Below, one piece after another: positions 9,760 through 18,087 of a stretch of DNA of 64,000 nucleotides. Numbering within the stretch: the first letter of the stretch is position 1; each line of letters begins with the position of its first letter. Under the pieces are notes generated by a model. The model was not told the origin of the DNA, ran no database searches, and saw nothing but the letters and a program-made list of their open reading frames with translations. Position numbers and translations under genes: made by a program. Source of the DNA: JAIBJN01 sp963775505 (lineage in GTDB: Bacteria > Actinomycetota > Thermoleophilia > Gaiellales > Gaiellaceae); contig CAVZIL010000008.1 of NCBI GenBank assembly GCA_963775505.1, positions 1 through 64,000 on the forward strand, read 5' to 3'.

Positions 9760-10028
9760 GGCTGTGCGCCCTCCTCGGCCTCGATTTCCTTGAGCAGCTC
9801 CTCCCCCGACACGACGCTGTCCGCGAAGTGGTCGTGCATCCACGCCAGGTGCTCCCACCGGCTCTCGACGATCCGCAGCGTGTCCCAGGCCGGGATGTCC
9901 TGCTGCGGCGTGTGCTCGGTCATGAGCGCCGGGTCGACCTCGTAGATGTGGTCGAAGCGCATGACCACGTCGTCCTTGATGCGCTGCGCCTCCGGCGGCT
10001 TCTGCGCCGAGAGCCTGAAGCCGATCAC
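9756..10028 (-). CDS. 90-aa hypothetical protein inside redox operon
   Basis: Short soluble protein I do not recognise. It starts at GTG 10028, overlapping the stop of the FAD-linked oxidase gene (GTGA) with GAGGAGG just upstream, and ends by overlapping the luciferase-like start (ATGA). It is therefore coupled at both ends, which argues strongly that it is real. Composition is mixed alpha-helical with many charged residues: WDTLRIVESRWEHLAWMHDH in the middle and an acidic C-terminus (ELLKEIEAEEGAQP). No cysteines, signal peptide or membrane segment. It might be a small subunit or assembly factor of the neighbouring oxidoreductases, but that is inference. Confidence 0.6.
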   Translation of the reverse strand: MIGFRLSAQKPPEAQRIKDDVVMRFDHIYEVDPALMTEHTPQQDIPAWDTLRIVESRWEHLAWMHDHFADSVVSGEELLKEIEAEEGAQP

Positions 10029-11536
10029 GACTCCACCTCCTCGTAGGCCTCGTCGAGCAGGTACTTGCCCGGGTTCATGATGTTGTTCGGGTCGAGCGTG
10101 CGCTTGATCTGCTTCATCACCTCGAAGCCGCCGCCGAGCTCGTCGGGGACGAGGTCGACCTCGCCCTCGCGGCAGGAGCCGTGGCACGCCGAGATGGAGC
10201 CGCCGTGCTCGATGGCGATGCGGGCGATCTCCCGCTTCGCGTCCACCCAGGCGGCCCAGCTCTCGTCGTCCCACTTCATCTCCCAGATGCCGATGTCGAT
10301 CTCGGTGAGGTAGTCGCCCCACGACTTGAAGGCCCCGTTCGTGTACGCGAACATGCCCCAGTCGTCGAACATGTCGAAGCGCTCGCGCAGGCCGGCCGCG
10401 ACGGCATGCCACTTCTCGCGCACGGCGGGGAGCTGCGAGTAGAGGATCGCCGCGTCCTCGCAGTGCCAGCTCATGAGCGCGACCTGGCCGTCCCGGGTGC
10501 GCCCGTGCTGCGGCGTGGCGTAGCGGTCGTGCCGCGAGGCCCAGTCGCCCTGGGAGATCTCGTCGCCCAGGTACTCGCCGCCGGAGGCCTTGCCGATCTT
10601 CAGCATCCGCTTCGCCGAGGCGCGTACCTCGTCGTCGTTCCCGTACATGGCGACCGCGACGACGGCCTGAACCCAGTCGGGCTGCGGGATGTACGCCTCG
10701 TCGTCGCGGCGGAGGTACTTCACCTTCCACTCGTCGAAGAGGACGACGCCGGCGAGGGTCGCCGCGCCCGAGCGCGCGAACTCGCCCGTCGCCCGCCAGG
10801 CGTCCTCGTAGGAGCGGTAGGCGTAGAAGGCCGAGAACTCCGCCTCCGGGCGCTTGACCAGCTCGAGCGTCGCCTCGGTGACGATGCCGAGCGTCCCCTG
10901 GTGGCCCATGAAGAGGTGCTTGAGCTGGAAGCCCGACGACGACTTGCGCGTCTTCTTGCCGCCGCCGTCGCCGACGCGGATGATCTCGCCGGTCGGGAGC
11001 ACGATCTCGAAGCTGATCACGAGGTCGCGCGTGTGGCCGAAGCGGCCGCCGATCAGCGACCAGCCGCTCGTGCCGATGCGCCCGCCGACGAGCGAGCACG
11101 GATACGACGCCGGGTTGTCCGGATAGATGAAGCCGAGCGGCTGCAGCTCCTGGGAGAGCTTCAGCATGTTGATCCCCGGCTGGACGGTGACCGTGCGGTC
11201 CTCGACGTCGATCTCGAGGATCTTGTTCATGAGCTTGACGTCGACGAGGATCCCGTGCTTGAGCGGCACCGCGCCGTCGGTGAGCCCGGTGGCGCCGGCG
11301 CGCGGCACGACCGGGACCCGCTCGCGGTTCGCCAGCTTGACCACCTCGGAGATCTGCTCCGCCGACGTCGGCAGCACGACCGCCTGCGGGATGAACTCCT
11401 CCCACCTGTGCTTCGGGAACGGCGAGGGGACGCGCGCGCGGTTGAAGAGCGCCGAGCGGCCGGTGAAGACGTGGTCCTCGCCGCAGATGGCGACGAGCTC
11501 GTCGATCAGGGTGTCGGGAAGGGCTGCGACTGCCAT
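10025..11536 (-). CDS. FAD-linked oxidase (GlcD / D-lactate dehydrogenase type)
   Basis: 503 residues, a normal length for the vanillyl-alcohol-oxidase/PCMH flavoprotein family. The FAD-binding half shows PQAVVLPTSAEQISEVVKLA, VPVVPRAGATGLTDGAVP and GGRIGTSGWSLIGGRFGHTR. The C-terminal cap domain ends in the typical GlcD motif KRTLDPNNIMNPGKYL, and HGGSISACHGSCREGEVDL carries the His seen near the active site of these enzymes. Such proteins oxidise 2-hydroxy acids and pass electrons to a GlcF-like Fe-S partner; the gene directly upstream encodes exactly that type of protein, one base away. The substrate is not evident. Confidence 0.88.
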   Translation of the reverse strand: MAVAALPDTLIDELVAICGEDHVFTGRSALFNRARVPSPFPKHRWEEFIPQAVVLPTSAEQISEVVKLANRERVPVVPRAGATGLTDGAVPLKHGILVDVKLMNKILEIDVEDRTVTVQPGINMLKLSQELQPLGFIYPDNPASYPCSLVGGRIGTSGWSLIGGRFGHTRDLVISFEIVLPTGEIIRVGDGGGKKTRKSSSGFQLKHLFMGHQGTLGIVTEATLELVKRPEAEFSAFYAYRSYEDAWRATGEFARSGAATLAGVVLFDEWKVKYLRRDDEAYIPQPDWVQAVVAVAMYGNDDEVRASAKRMLKIGKASGGEYLGDEISQGDWASRHDRYATPQHGRTRDGQVALMSWHCEDAAILYSQLPAVREKWHAVAAGLRERFDMFDDWGMFAYTNGAFKSWGDYLTEIDIGIWEMKWDDESWAAWVDAKREIARIAIEHGGSISACHGSCREGEVDLVPDELGGGFEVMKQIKRTLDPNNIMNPGKYLLDEAYEEVES

Positions 11537-11537
11537 C

Positions 11538-12768
11538 TCACACCTCGAATCCGGCCGCCTCGGCGACCAGCTCGAAGATGTCGAACACCTCGATGCCCTG
11601 CGCCTTCCCCTGCTCGGTGAGCGGCCGCTCCGACCAGGGGCAGGCGGAGACGAGCGTGTCGACGCCGGGGAGCGCCGCCGCCTTCTCGATCCGCCGGCGG
11701 CTGATCTCCGCCGTCAGCTCCGGCTTCTCGGTGGCGAGGTTCGAGCCGGCGCCGGAGCAGTACGACCACTGCGTGACGTGGTCGACGTCGACGAACGTGA
11801 GCCCCGGGATCGCCCGCAGGATCTCGCGCGGAGACTGCCACTTGCCGAGGCGCTTGTTCAGCCGGCACGGGTCGTGGTACGTCACCGTGCGCTCGATCGG
11901 CGTCGTCAGCTCGATCTTGCCCTCGCGGATCAGCTCGGCGACGAGGTCGACGCCGAGCACGATCTCGAACTCGTCGAAGTTCTCGTCGAGCGTCGGGTAG
12001 TGCTCGATGATCGTGATGTAGTCGTGCGGGTCGAGGCAGATGACCCGCTTCGTGCCCGTCTTGCGCCAGTCGATCATGTTGTGCTCGGCCATCTTGTGGG
12101 CGATCTCCACGTACCCGGTCTCCCACATGGGCCCGCCGCAGCACCACTGCTGGCTCATGAGGCCGAACTCGACGCCGGCGGCTCCGAGGAGGAGCGCCAC
12201 GGCGCGAGGCACCGACGGCCGGTAGAAGGCGGCCTCGCAGTCGGCGAACAGCACCGTCTCGCCGCCGGTCGGGAGGTCGAGGCCCGCCGCCCAGGCGCGA
12301 ACCTTGTTCGCCGAGGTCTCCGTGCGCCAGCCGAGCACCGGCTCGTTGCCCCAGCGGTCGGTGAGCTCGGCCCAGCGCTTCCAGTTCTCCTGGTGGATGC
12401 CCTCCTCGACCGCGAGCGTCCGCATCGCCCTGCACGACGTCGATCGTGCGCTGGCGGAAGCGGTAGAAGTCGCCGGTGAAGAGCGTGTTCGGGCAGCGGA
12501 GCTCGCAGGCGCCGCACATCGTGCAGTGCACGTAGTCCTCGGCGACGTCCTCGATCGTGAGGTGGCCTTCGTCCATCGCGACGACGTTCGCGTGGAACGC
12601 CGTCGGCGTGTGCCGCTCGTCGCGCGTGACCTGCATCACCGGGCAGACCTCGCGGCAGAACTTGTGGCCCGAGCTGAAGCAGTTGTAGGCGGCGTTCCGC
12701 CACTCCTCGACGACCTCGGCGGCGCGCCCGTTGGCTCCCCCGGCGTCGGTGGTCTTGTCGGTCGCCAT
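11538..12768 (-). CDS. (Fe-S)-binding oxidoreductase, GlcF/HdrD type (one frame break)
   Basis: Electron-transfer partner for FAD-linked oxidases. The N-terminal half carries two clusters: CFSSGHKFCREVCPVM and HCTMCGACELRCPNTLF (the second a clear C-x2-C-x2-C-x3-C site for 4Fe-4S). The C-terminal half has the two cysteine-rich CCG-like domains: QQWCCGGPMWETGY, then DPCRLNKRLG with YCSGAGSNLATEKPELT. The frame slips near 12430, where the next frame continues as MRTLAVEEGIHQENW. ATG 12768 has AGGAGG upstream and is the first gene of the five-gene operon, divergent from the C26 amidase gene with only about 58 bases between. Length after correction is about 410 residues, normal for the family. 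Confidence 0.85.
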
Positions 12769-12826
12769 TGGCCTCCTTCGCTGGGTTGCGCCGACTCTAG
12801 GACGAGTGCGATAGAAATGTCCAGTG

Positions 12827-13587
12827 ATGTCGGAGCGCAAACCCGTCATCGGGCTCTCGCTGGGCCTGCACGACTTCGGCGACTACGCCGGCGTCGGCTT
12901 CCAGCGGCCGCTCGCGCTCGCCGGCGGCGTCGGCCTCGCGCTTCCGCGGGTCAACGGCTACCTGGAGGACGCGCTCGACGTCTGCGACGGGATCCTCCTC
13001 GGCGGCGGCCGCGACATCGACCCGGGCCGCTACGGCCAGGAGCCCTCCGAGCACCTCGCCCCGACCGAGCCGATGCGCGACGCCTTCGAGCTCGAGCTGA
13101 CCGAGCGCTCGCTCGACCGCGGGCTCCCCGATCCTCGGCATGTGCCGCGGCATCCAGATCCTGAACGTCGCGCTCGGCGGCACGCTCGTGCAGGACGTCT
13201 CCGTCAAGCCCGAGTGGGCCGAGCATCCGTCCGACCGCGGCTGGAGGGCCTGGAAGGAGGTCGAGCGCATCTCGCTCGAGGGCTCCGACGAGGTGCCGCC
13301 GCATCCCGCGGCATCCGATCACGATCGAGCCGGGGAGCCGGCTGCACGCGGCGCTCGGCGTCGAGGAGATCGAGGTGGACAGCTTCCACCACCAGGCGCT
13401 CGACGAGGTCGCCTCCGACCTGACCGTCGTCGCCCGCGCGCCCGACGGCGTCGTCGAGGCGGTCGAGCTCGACGGCGACTCCTACGTCCTCGCCGTCCAG
13501 TGGGAGCTCCAGGAGGAGTGGCGGGTCGACCGCCGCTTCCTCGAGCCGTTCGCCCAGTTCGTCGAGGCGGCCTCCCGGCCCCGCTAG
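12827..13587 (+). CDS. Class-I glutamine amidotransferase-like hydrolase (peptidase C26 / PuuD type), frame-broken
   Basis: Family of gamma-glutamyl-GABA hydrolases and relatives, which cleave gamma-glutamyl amides. Visible: GILLGGGRDIDPGRYG, the nucleophile elbow GMCRGIQILNVALGG (Cys), and VDSFHHQAL. The sequence needs frame changes near 13127 and 13305. The family's usual catalytic His of QWHPE reads QWELQEEW here, so the triad may be incomplete. ATG 12827 or the GTG three bases earlier could be the start; no strong ribosome site. Divergent from the redox operon and directly followed by an EamA transporter. With gmaS elsewhere in the window a role in gamma-glutamyl amide turnover is possible but not shown. 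Confidence 0.75.
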
Positions 13588-14448
13588 ATGGGGATCCTGC
13601 TCGGCCTCACGGCCGCGTTGTCGTGGGGCCTGGCGGACTACTTCGCGGCGATCACGTCACGGCAGACCGGCTCGTTCCGGGTCGTGCTCGGCTTCCACCT
13701 CGTGGCGATGGTGCTGCTCGCCGGGCTGCTCGTGGTCACGGGGGAGGGTATCTCCGACGTCTCGGGCGGCGACCTGGCCTGGCTCGCGTTCGTCGGCCTC
13801 CTCGGCGGGCTCTCCTACCTGGCCTTCTACCAGGCGCTCGCCATCGGCCCGATCTCGATCGTGAGCCCGATCGTCTCCGCCTACGCGGCGGTCACCGTCG
13901 TCTGCGCCGTGCTCATCGGGGGCGAGCGCCTCGGCGGCGGCGAGACGGTCGCCATCGTCGTCGTCATGCTCGGCGTCGTGCTCGCGTCGTCGGACCTGGC
14001 GCAGATGCGCGCGCTCGAGCGGGTCGCGCTGCTCGGGATCCTGCTCGCACTCGCCACGGCGGTCGTGATCGGCGCCTTCGTCTACGGCGTCGCGTACTTC
14101 AGCGCGGACTACGGCTGGCTCGTGCCGATCTTCCTCGCGCGCGGCTTCTCGACGCTCTTCCTCGTCGCGGTCTCGCTGCGCGGCGGCGAGTGGCGCTTCC
14201 CGGACCGCTCGCCGCGGCTGCTCGCGATGATCGCGCTGATCGCCGTGGTCGACACGCTCGGCTACGTCGCCTTCAACTTCGGCGTCCGCCACGCGGACAC
14301 GTCCGTCGTGGCCACCGCCGCGGCGCCCTATGCGGTCGTCCCGATCGTCGCCGGCGTCGTCCTCCTCCACGAGCGCCCGCGGGCGACCCAGTGGGCCGGG
14401 ATCGGCCTCGTCATCGCCGGGCTGGTCCTGCTCGGCCTGGTTTCCTGA
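13588..14448 (+). CDS. EamA/DMT-family transporter
   Basis: Inner-membrane carrier of 286 residues with ten hydrophobic helices in two five-helix repeats, the standard EamA architecture. Each repeat ends with the usual pattern: AVLIGGERLGGGETVAIVVV for the first and GVVLLHERPRATQWAGIGLV for the second. These proteins export or import metabolites such as amino acids or drugs; the substrate is unknown. It starts immediately after the stop of the C26 hydrolase gene without its own clear ribosome site, so translation is probably coupled and the two may share a substrate. Confidence 0.85.
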   Translation: MGILLGLTAALSWGLADYFAAITSRQTGSFRVVLGFHLVAMVLLAGLLVVTGEGISDVSGGDLAWLAFVGLLGGLSYLAFYQALAIGPISIVSPIVSAYAAVTVVCAVLIGGERLGGGETVAIVVVMLGVVLASSDLAQMRALERVALLGILLALATAVVIGAFVYGVAYFSADYGWLVPIFLARGFSTLFLVAVSLRGGEWRFPDRSPRLLAMIALIAVVDTLGYVAFNFGVRHADTSVVATAAAPYAVVPIVAGVVLLHERPRATQWAGIGLVIAGLVLLGLVS

Positions 14449-14500
14449 CCGCCCCGGCGGGTACTCCGTTGATGCGAACCCGTCCGAGAGGAGGAACGGC

Positions 14501-14827
14501 GTGCTGACCGAAACGGAGCTCCGCGAACTGTTGGGCCGAGACGTCCTCGACCGCGAGGGGAAGTCGCTCGGCAACCTGGAGACGTTCTTCAAGGACCGGG
14601 GGACCGGGCAGCCCGAGTGGCTCGGCGTCTTCTCCGGCCTCGTCCGCTCGCACCACCGCGTCATCCCCGTCCGCGGTGCCGAGCGCGACGGAACGGCGAT
14701 TCGCGTCCGCTGGACGAAGGACGAGGTCGCGCGCGCGCCGGAGTACGAGGACCCGGACGGCCCGATCTCCGAAGAGCTGGAGGACCGGGCCTACCGGCAT
14801 TACGGGGTCGAGCGAGTCGGCGTCTGA
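14501..14827 (+). CDS. PRC-barrel domain protein
   Basis: 108-residue cytosolic protein. The N-terminal ELRELLGRDVLDREGKSLGN followed by a beta-rich WLGVFSGL and RSHHRVIPVRG fits a PRC-barrel, a small fold found in RimM, photosynthetic reaction-centre H subunits and many stress-linked proteins. An acidic linker and an RAYRHYGVERV tail follow. GTG 14501 is chosen because GAGAGGAGGA lies just upstream. Convergent with the GcvT-like gene (7 bases between stops). Role unknown. Confidence 0.7.
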   Translation: MLTETELRELLGRDVLDREGKSLGNLETFFKDRGTGQPEWLGVFSGLVRSHHRVIPVRGAERDGTAIRVRWTKDEVARAPEYEDPDGPISEELEDRAYRHYGVERVGV

Positions 14828-14834
14828 CCCCGCG

Positions 14835-15935
14835 CTAGCTGCGCGGCCTGGTCTTCTCCGGGTCGTAGATCGGGAAGTCGTCGACCGTGGCCGAAACCGT
14901 GCCGTCGCCGAGGGCGACGTCCACCGTCTCGCCCTTCGTCGCGACGCGCGCCTCGAGGACGGCCATGCCGATCACCTTCCCGAGCGTGGGGCTCTCCGCC
15001 GGGCTCGTGAGCGTGCCCGCCGGCTCGCCGTCCTTGGTGACGGTGGCGCCGTACTCCGGCACGTCGGATCCCTCGACGGAGAGGGTCACCATTCGTCGCG
15101 GCGGGCTCTTCGCCGTCTCCTCGAGCGCGGCCTTGCCGTGGAAGTCGCCGGTGTCGAGGCGGATCACTTTGTCCAGCGACATGTCGAACGGATCGGTCTC
15201 GTGCTGGAAGTAGTCGTAGCCGATGAAGATGAGCCCGGACTCGATCCTGAGGGTCTCCACGGCGGAGAGGCCGTACGGCCTGGCGCCGGCCTCGGTGAGG
15301 ACGCCCCATAGCTCGGCGGCGTAGTCCGGCCCGGTGAAGAGCTCGTAGCCGCGCTCGCCGGAGTAGCCGGTGCGGGAGACCCAGACGGGCACGCGGCCGA
15401 CGTGCACCTGGTGCGGGAGGAAGCGGAAGTACGGGAGGCTCTCGACCTCCTCGTCGACGAGGCCGGCGAGCACCTCACGCGAGCGCGGGCCCTGCAGCTG
15501 GACGTGCGGCAGCTTCTCCGTGAGCGGCTCGATGGAGACGTTCAGCCCGGAGACGACCTCGCGCATGTGGTCGAGGTCGGAGTCGAGCGCGGTGATGACC
15601 CAGGCGCTCGAGTCCGTGAACTTGAAGACCGTGCCGTCGCCGACCATCCTGCCGTTCTCGTCGCAGAACGGCGCGTAGCGCACCTGGCCGATCTCGAGCC
15701 CGAGCATGTCGTTCGTGAAGATCCGGTCGGCGGCGGCAATGGCGTCGGGCCCGGAGAAGTCCCACTTGCGCAGGGGAGACTCGTCCCAGACGCCGACATC
15801 CTGTCTGACCGCGTTGTGCTCGCCGACCGGGTCGCCGAAGTCGGTCGTCCAGTTCCAGCCTTCCCACTCCATGAACTCGGCGCCGAGCTCCTGCTGGACG
15901 CCGTCGAAGGCCGTCCGGATGATCTCTGTGCTCAC
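14835..15935 (-). CDS. GcvT-like folate-dependent aminomethyltransferase/demethylase
   Basis: 366 residues of the GcvT/DMGDH C-terminal family, which binds tetrahydrofolate and accepts one-carbon units. Visible: VGVWDESPLRKWDFSGPDA (family N-terminal signature), GYSGERGYELFTGPDYAAEL, and the folate-pocket region PYGLSAVETLRIESGLI. The C-terminal barrel follows. GTG 15935 overlaps the stop of the IclR gene (GTGA). The divergent neighbour is a DAO-type flavoenzyme; DAO plus GcvT is the architecture of dimethylglycine and sarcosine dehydrogenases, here as separate proteins. Probable role: taking the oxidised N-methyl carbon onto THF. A DmdA-like demethylase is an alternative. Confidence 0.8.
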   Translation of the reverse strand: MSTEIIRTAFDGVQQELGAEFMEWEGWNWTTDFGDPVGEHNAVRQDVGVWDESPLRKWDFSGPDAIAAADRIFTNDMLGLEIGQVRYAPFCDENGRMVGDGTVFKFTDSSAWVITALDSDLDHMREVVSGLNVSIEPLTEKLPHVQLQGPRSREVLAGLVDEEVESLPYFRFLPHQVHVGRVPVWVSRTGYSGERGYELFTGPDYAAELWGVLTEAGARPYGLSAVETLRIESGLIFIGYDYFQHETDPFDMSLDKVIRLDTGDFHGKAALEETAKSPPRRMVTLSVEGSDVPEYGATVTKDGEPAGTLTSPAESPTLGKVIGMAVLEARVATKGETVDVALGDGTVSATVDDFPIYDPEKTRPRS

Positions 15936-16714
15936 GCTTCCTCCTTCGCCGTTGGGCGCCAGCCTAAAGCGTCGGAGACCGCGGCTGCACGGGCGAGGAG
16001 CGGCTCGACGGCCTGCGCCATCGCCTCCTCGCCGAAGCGCGAGGCCGGTCCCTGGATCCCGAGCACCGCCGCGAGCTCGCCCCGGCTTCCGCGCACCGGC
16101 GCGGCGACCGCGTTGAGATCGTCCTCGCGCTCGCCGACCGCCCGCGCGAAGCCCTGCGCTCGGACACGGTCGACCTCGCTCGCGAGCGCCGCGCGGTCGA
16201 CGATCGTCCGTTCCGTGAACCGGCCGAGCCGTCCCGGCGGGAGGTCGACGTCACCGAAGGCCAGGGCGACCTTGCCGGTGGCCGTCGCGTGGGCGATGCT
16301 CGGCCGCCCGACGCGCGCGACGCTCTGCACCGAGGCGGCGCTCTGGACGAAGTCGACTGTGATCGCGTCGGGATCCCCCGGCGCGGAGAGCGTGGCCGTC
16401 TCGCCGGTCTCGTCCACGAGCGCGCGCAGGTGCGGGCGGGCGACCTCGCGCAGGTCGAGGCGCGCGAGCACTGCGTTCCCGAGCTCGACCAGGCGGAGCC
16501 CCAGCCGGTAGCGGCCGGTCTCCGCGACGTGCTCCGCCAGGCCGGCGTCGACGAGCGTGGCGAGCAGGCGGGAAACCGAGCTGGGGTGGAGCCCGGTCCG
16601 ACGCGCCAGCTCGTTCGTGCCCAACTCGGCCTCCTCGGCGAGCTCGTCGAGGACGGCTGCGGCCCGCTCCACCGCGGCCACGCGTCGCGTCGCTGGCGTT
16701 CCGGTCCGCGCCAT
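15932..16714 (-). CDS. IclR-family transcriptional regulator
   Basis: 260 residues. An N-terminal winged helix-turn-helix (AVLDELAEEAELGTNELARR, then LHPSSVSRLLATLVDAGL) is followed by the IclR effector domain with VARVGRPSIAHATATGKVAL and GPASRFGEEAMAQAVEPLL. It is coupled to the GcvT-like gene by a GTGA overlap and divergent from the flavoenzyme gene over a 53-base gap, so it most likely controls both units and itself. The inducer could be a methylated glycine or betaine, by inference from the neighbours. Confidence 0.88.
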   Translation of the reverse strand: MARTGTPATRRVAAVERAAAVLDELAEEAELGTNELARRTGLHPSSVSRLLATLVDAGLAEHVAETGRYRLGLRLVELGNAVLARLDLREVARPHLRALVDETGETATLSAPGDPDAITVDFVQSAASVQSVARVGRPSIAHATATGKVALAFGDVDLPPGRLGRFTERTIVDRAALASEVDRVRAQGFARAVGEREDDLNAVAAPVRGSRGELAAVLGIQGPASRFGEEAMAQAVEPLLARAAAVSDALGWRPTAKEEA

Positions 16715-16767
16715 GGTACGGTCAGTATGTCAGTTTGAAACGCTATTGCCCAGGAGGCAACACCGCG
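16715..16767. promoter_or_regulatory. Shared control region between iclR-like and flavoenzyme genes
   Basis: 53 bases between divergent starts. It is locally AT-richer (CAGTATGTCAGTTTGAAACG) than its surroundings and ends in the Shine-Dalgarno CAGGAGG ahead of ATG 16768. An IclR operator is expected here; I do not see a perfect palindrome. Confidence 0.4.
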
Positions 16768-18087
16768 ATGCCCGACCTGCCCGCCTCGCAGCGCTTCGTG
16801 ATCGTCGGAGCCGGAATCCACGGCCTCTCCACCGCCTACCACCTCGCGAAGGAGCTGCGCGCCCGGGGCGCGGGCTCCGGCGCCGATGTTGTCGTGCTCG
16901 AGAAGTCGGAGCCCGGCGCGGGCGCCTCCGGCATCGCCTGCGGCGTCGTCCGCAACAACTACTTCCAGCCGGCCATGAGCGAGCTCATGCAGGCGTGCGT
17001 CGAGGTCTGGGAGTCGGATCCGGCCGCCTACGCGTACAACCCGGTCGGCTACATGGCGCTCGGTCCTGCCGTCCAGGAATCCGACCTCGCGGCCACCTTC
17101 GAGCGGCAGGAGAAGATCGGCTACCGGTCGACGTTCGTCACCGGCGAGGCGGAGGTCCACGCGTACATGAAGGAGCTCTTCCCGGACTGGCGCGCGCAGG
17201 GCGTGACGGCGCTCCTGCACGAGCGCCAGGGCGGGTTCGCGTTCAACCGCGAGTCGGTGCTCGGGCTCGCGGGCAAGTGCGCCGAAGAGGGGGTGGAGAT
17301 CCTGACCGGCGTCGAGGTGCGGGCGATCGAGCTCGGAGACGACGGCAGCGCGAAGGCCCTGGAGACGAGCCGCGGCCGCGTCGAGGTGGGCGAGCAGCTC
17401 GTGATCGCACCGGGCCCGTGGGCGAAGCGCTTCTGGTCGATGCTCGAGCTGCCGGCGACGATCGACGTGCGAACGCCCTCCGGCGAGGTCGTCCCCGACC
17501 GGCCGATGTGGACGTACTGGAACCTCCAGGAGGGGGAGATCGAGGTCGACCCGTTCGTGTTCGCCACGGCGGACGGCGGCGCGCCGCCCGTCATCCACCT
17601 CGACACGGACGCGCCGCTCTACACCGACGACGGCGACCTGGTCACCGACGAGCTCTGGGGCATCTACTACAAGCGCGACCGCCACGGCGTGCAGGGCGGC
17701 GCCTCGCCGCTCGTCGTCGAGGAGGAGGTCGAGCTCGACCCGTATCCGTCCACGACGGACGTCGACCCCGACTTCCCCGACATGTGGTGCGCCGCGCTCT
17801 CGCACGCCATGAGCCGGTTCGAGGGCTGCCGCCCGCGTTACAAGACGGCGAGGTCGGGCGGCGTCGGCGCCTTCACCGCCGACAACTTCCCGGTCTTCGA
17901 CTACATGCGCCCGAACACCTACGCCGTTCTCGATTCGAACCACGGCTACAAGATGATCGGCGTCGGCCGCGAGGTGGCGAAGGTGCTCCTCGGCGACCAC
18001 TCGAGCCTGCTCTACCCGTTCCGCTTCGAGCGCTTCGCGACGGGCGACCTCCACCCGGTCTCGAGCTCGCCCTATCCCTGGTCGTAG
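16768..18087 (+). CDS. DAO-family FAD-dependent oxidoreductase (sarcosine/dimethylglycine oxidase-like)
   Basis: 439-residue D-amino-acid-oxidase-type flavoprotein. The N-terminal FAD fold is VIVGAGIHGLSTAYHLAKE, followed by LEKSEPGAGASGIACGVVRN. Near the C-terminus GGVGAFTADNFPVFDYM and NHGYKMIGVGREVAKVLLG match the second FAD-contacting region. Such enzymes oxidise secondary or tertiary amines such as sarcosine and dimethylglycine. ATG 16768 was preferred over an upstream in-frame ATG because AGGAGG precedes it. Together with the divergent GcvT-like protein it would make a two-part demethylating dehydrogenase. The 3' end overlaps the convergent antiporter gene by 16 bases. Confidence 0.85.
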   Translation: MPDLPASQRFVIVGAGIHGLSTAYHLAKELRARGAGSGADVVVLEKSEPGAGASGIACGVVRNNYFQPAMSELMQACVEVWESDPAAYAYNPVGYMALGPAVQESDLAATFERQEKIGYRSTFVTGEAEVHAYMKELFPDWRAQGVTALLHERQGGFAFNRESVLGLAGKCAEEGVEILTGVEVRAIELGDDGSAKALETSRGRVEVGEQLVIAPGPWAKRFWSMLELPATIDVRTPSGEVVPDRPMWTYWNLQEGEIEVDPFVFATADGGAPPVIHLDTDAPLYTDDGDLVTDELWGIYYKRDRHGVQGGASPLVVEEEVELDPYPSTTDVDPDFPDMWCAALSHAMSRFEGCRPRYKTARSGGVGAFTADNFPVFDYMRPNTYAVLDSNHGYKMIGVGREVAKVLLGDHSSLLYPFRFERFATGDLHPVSSSPYPWS

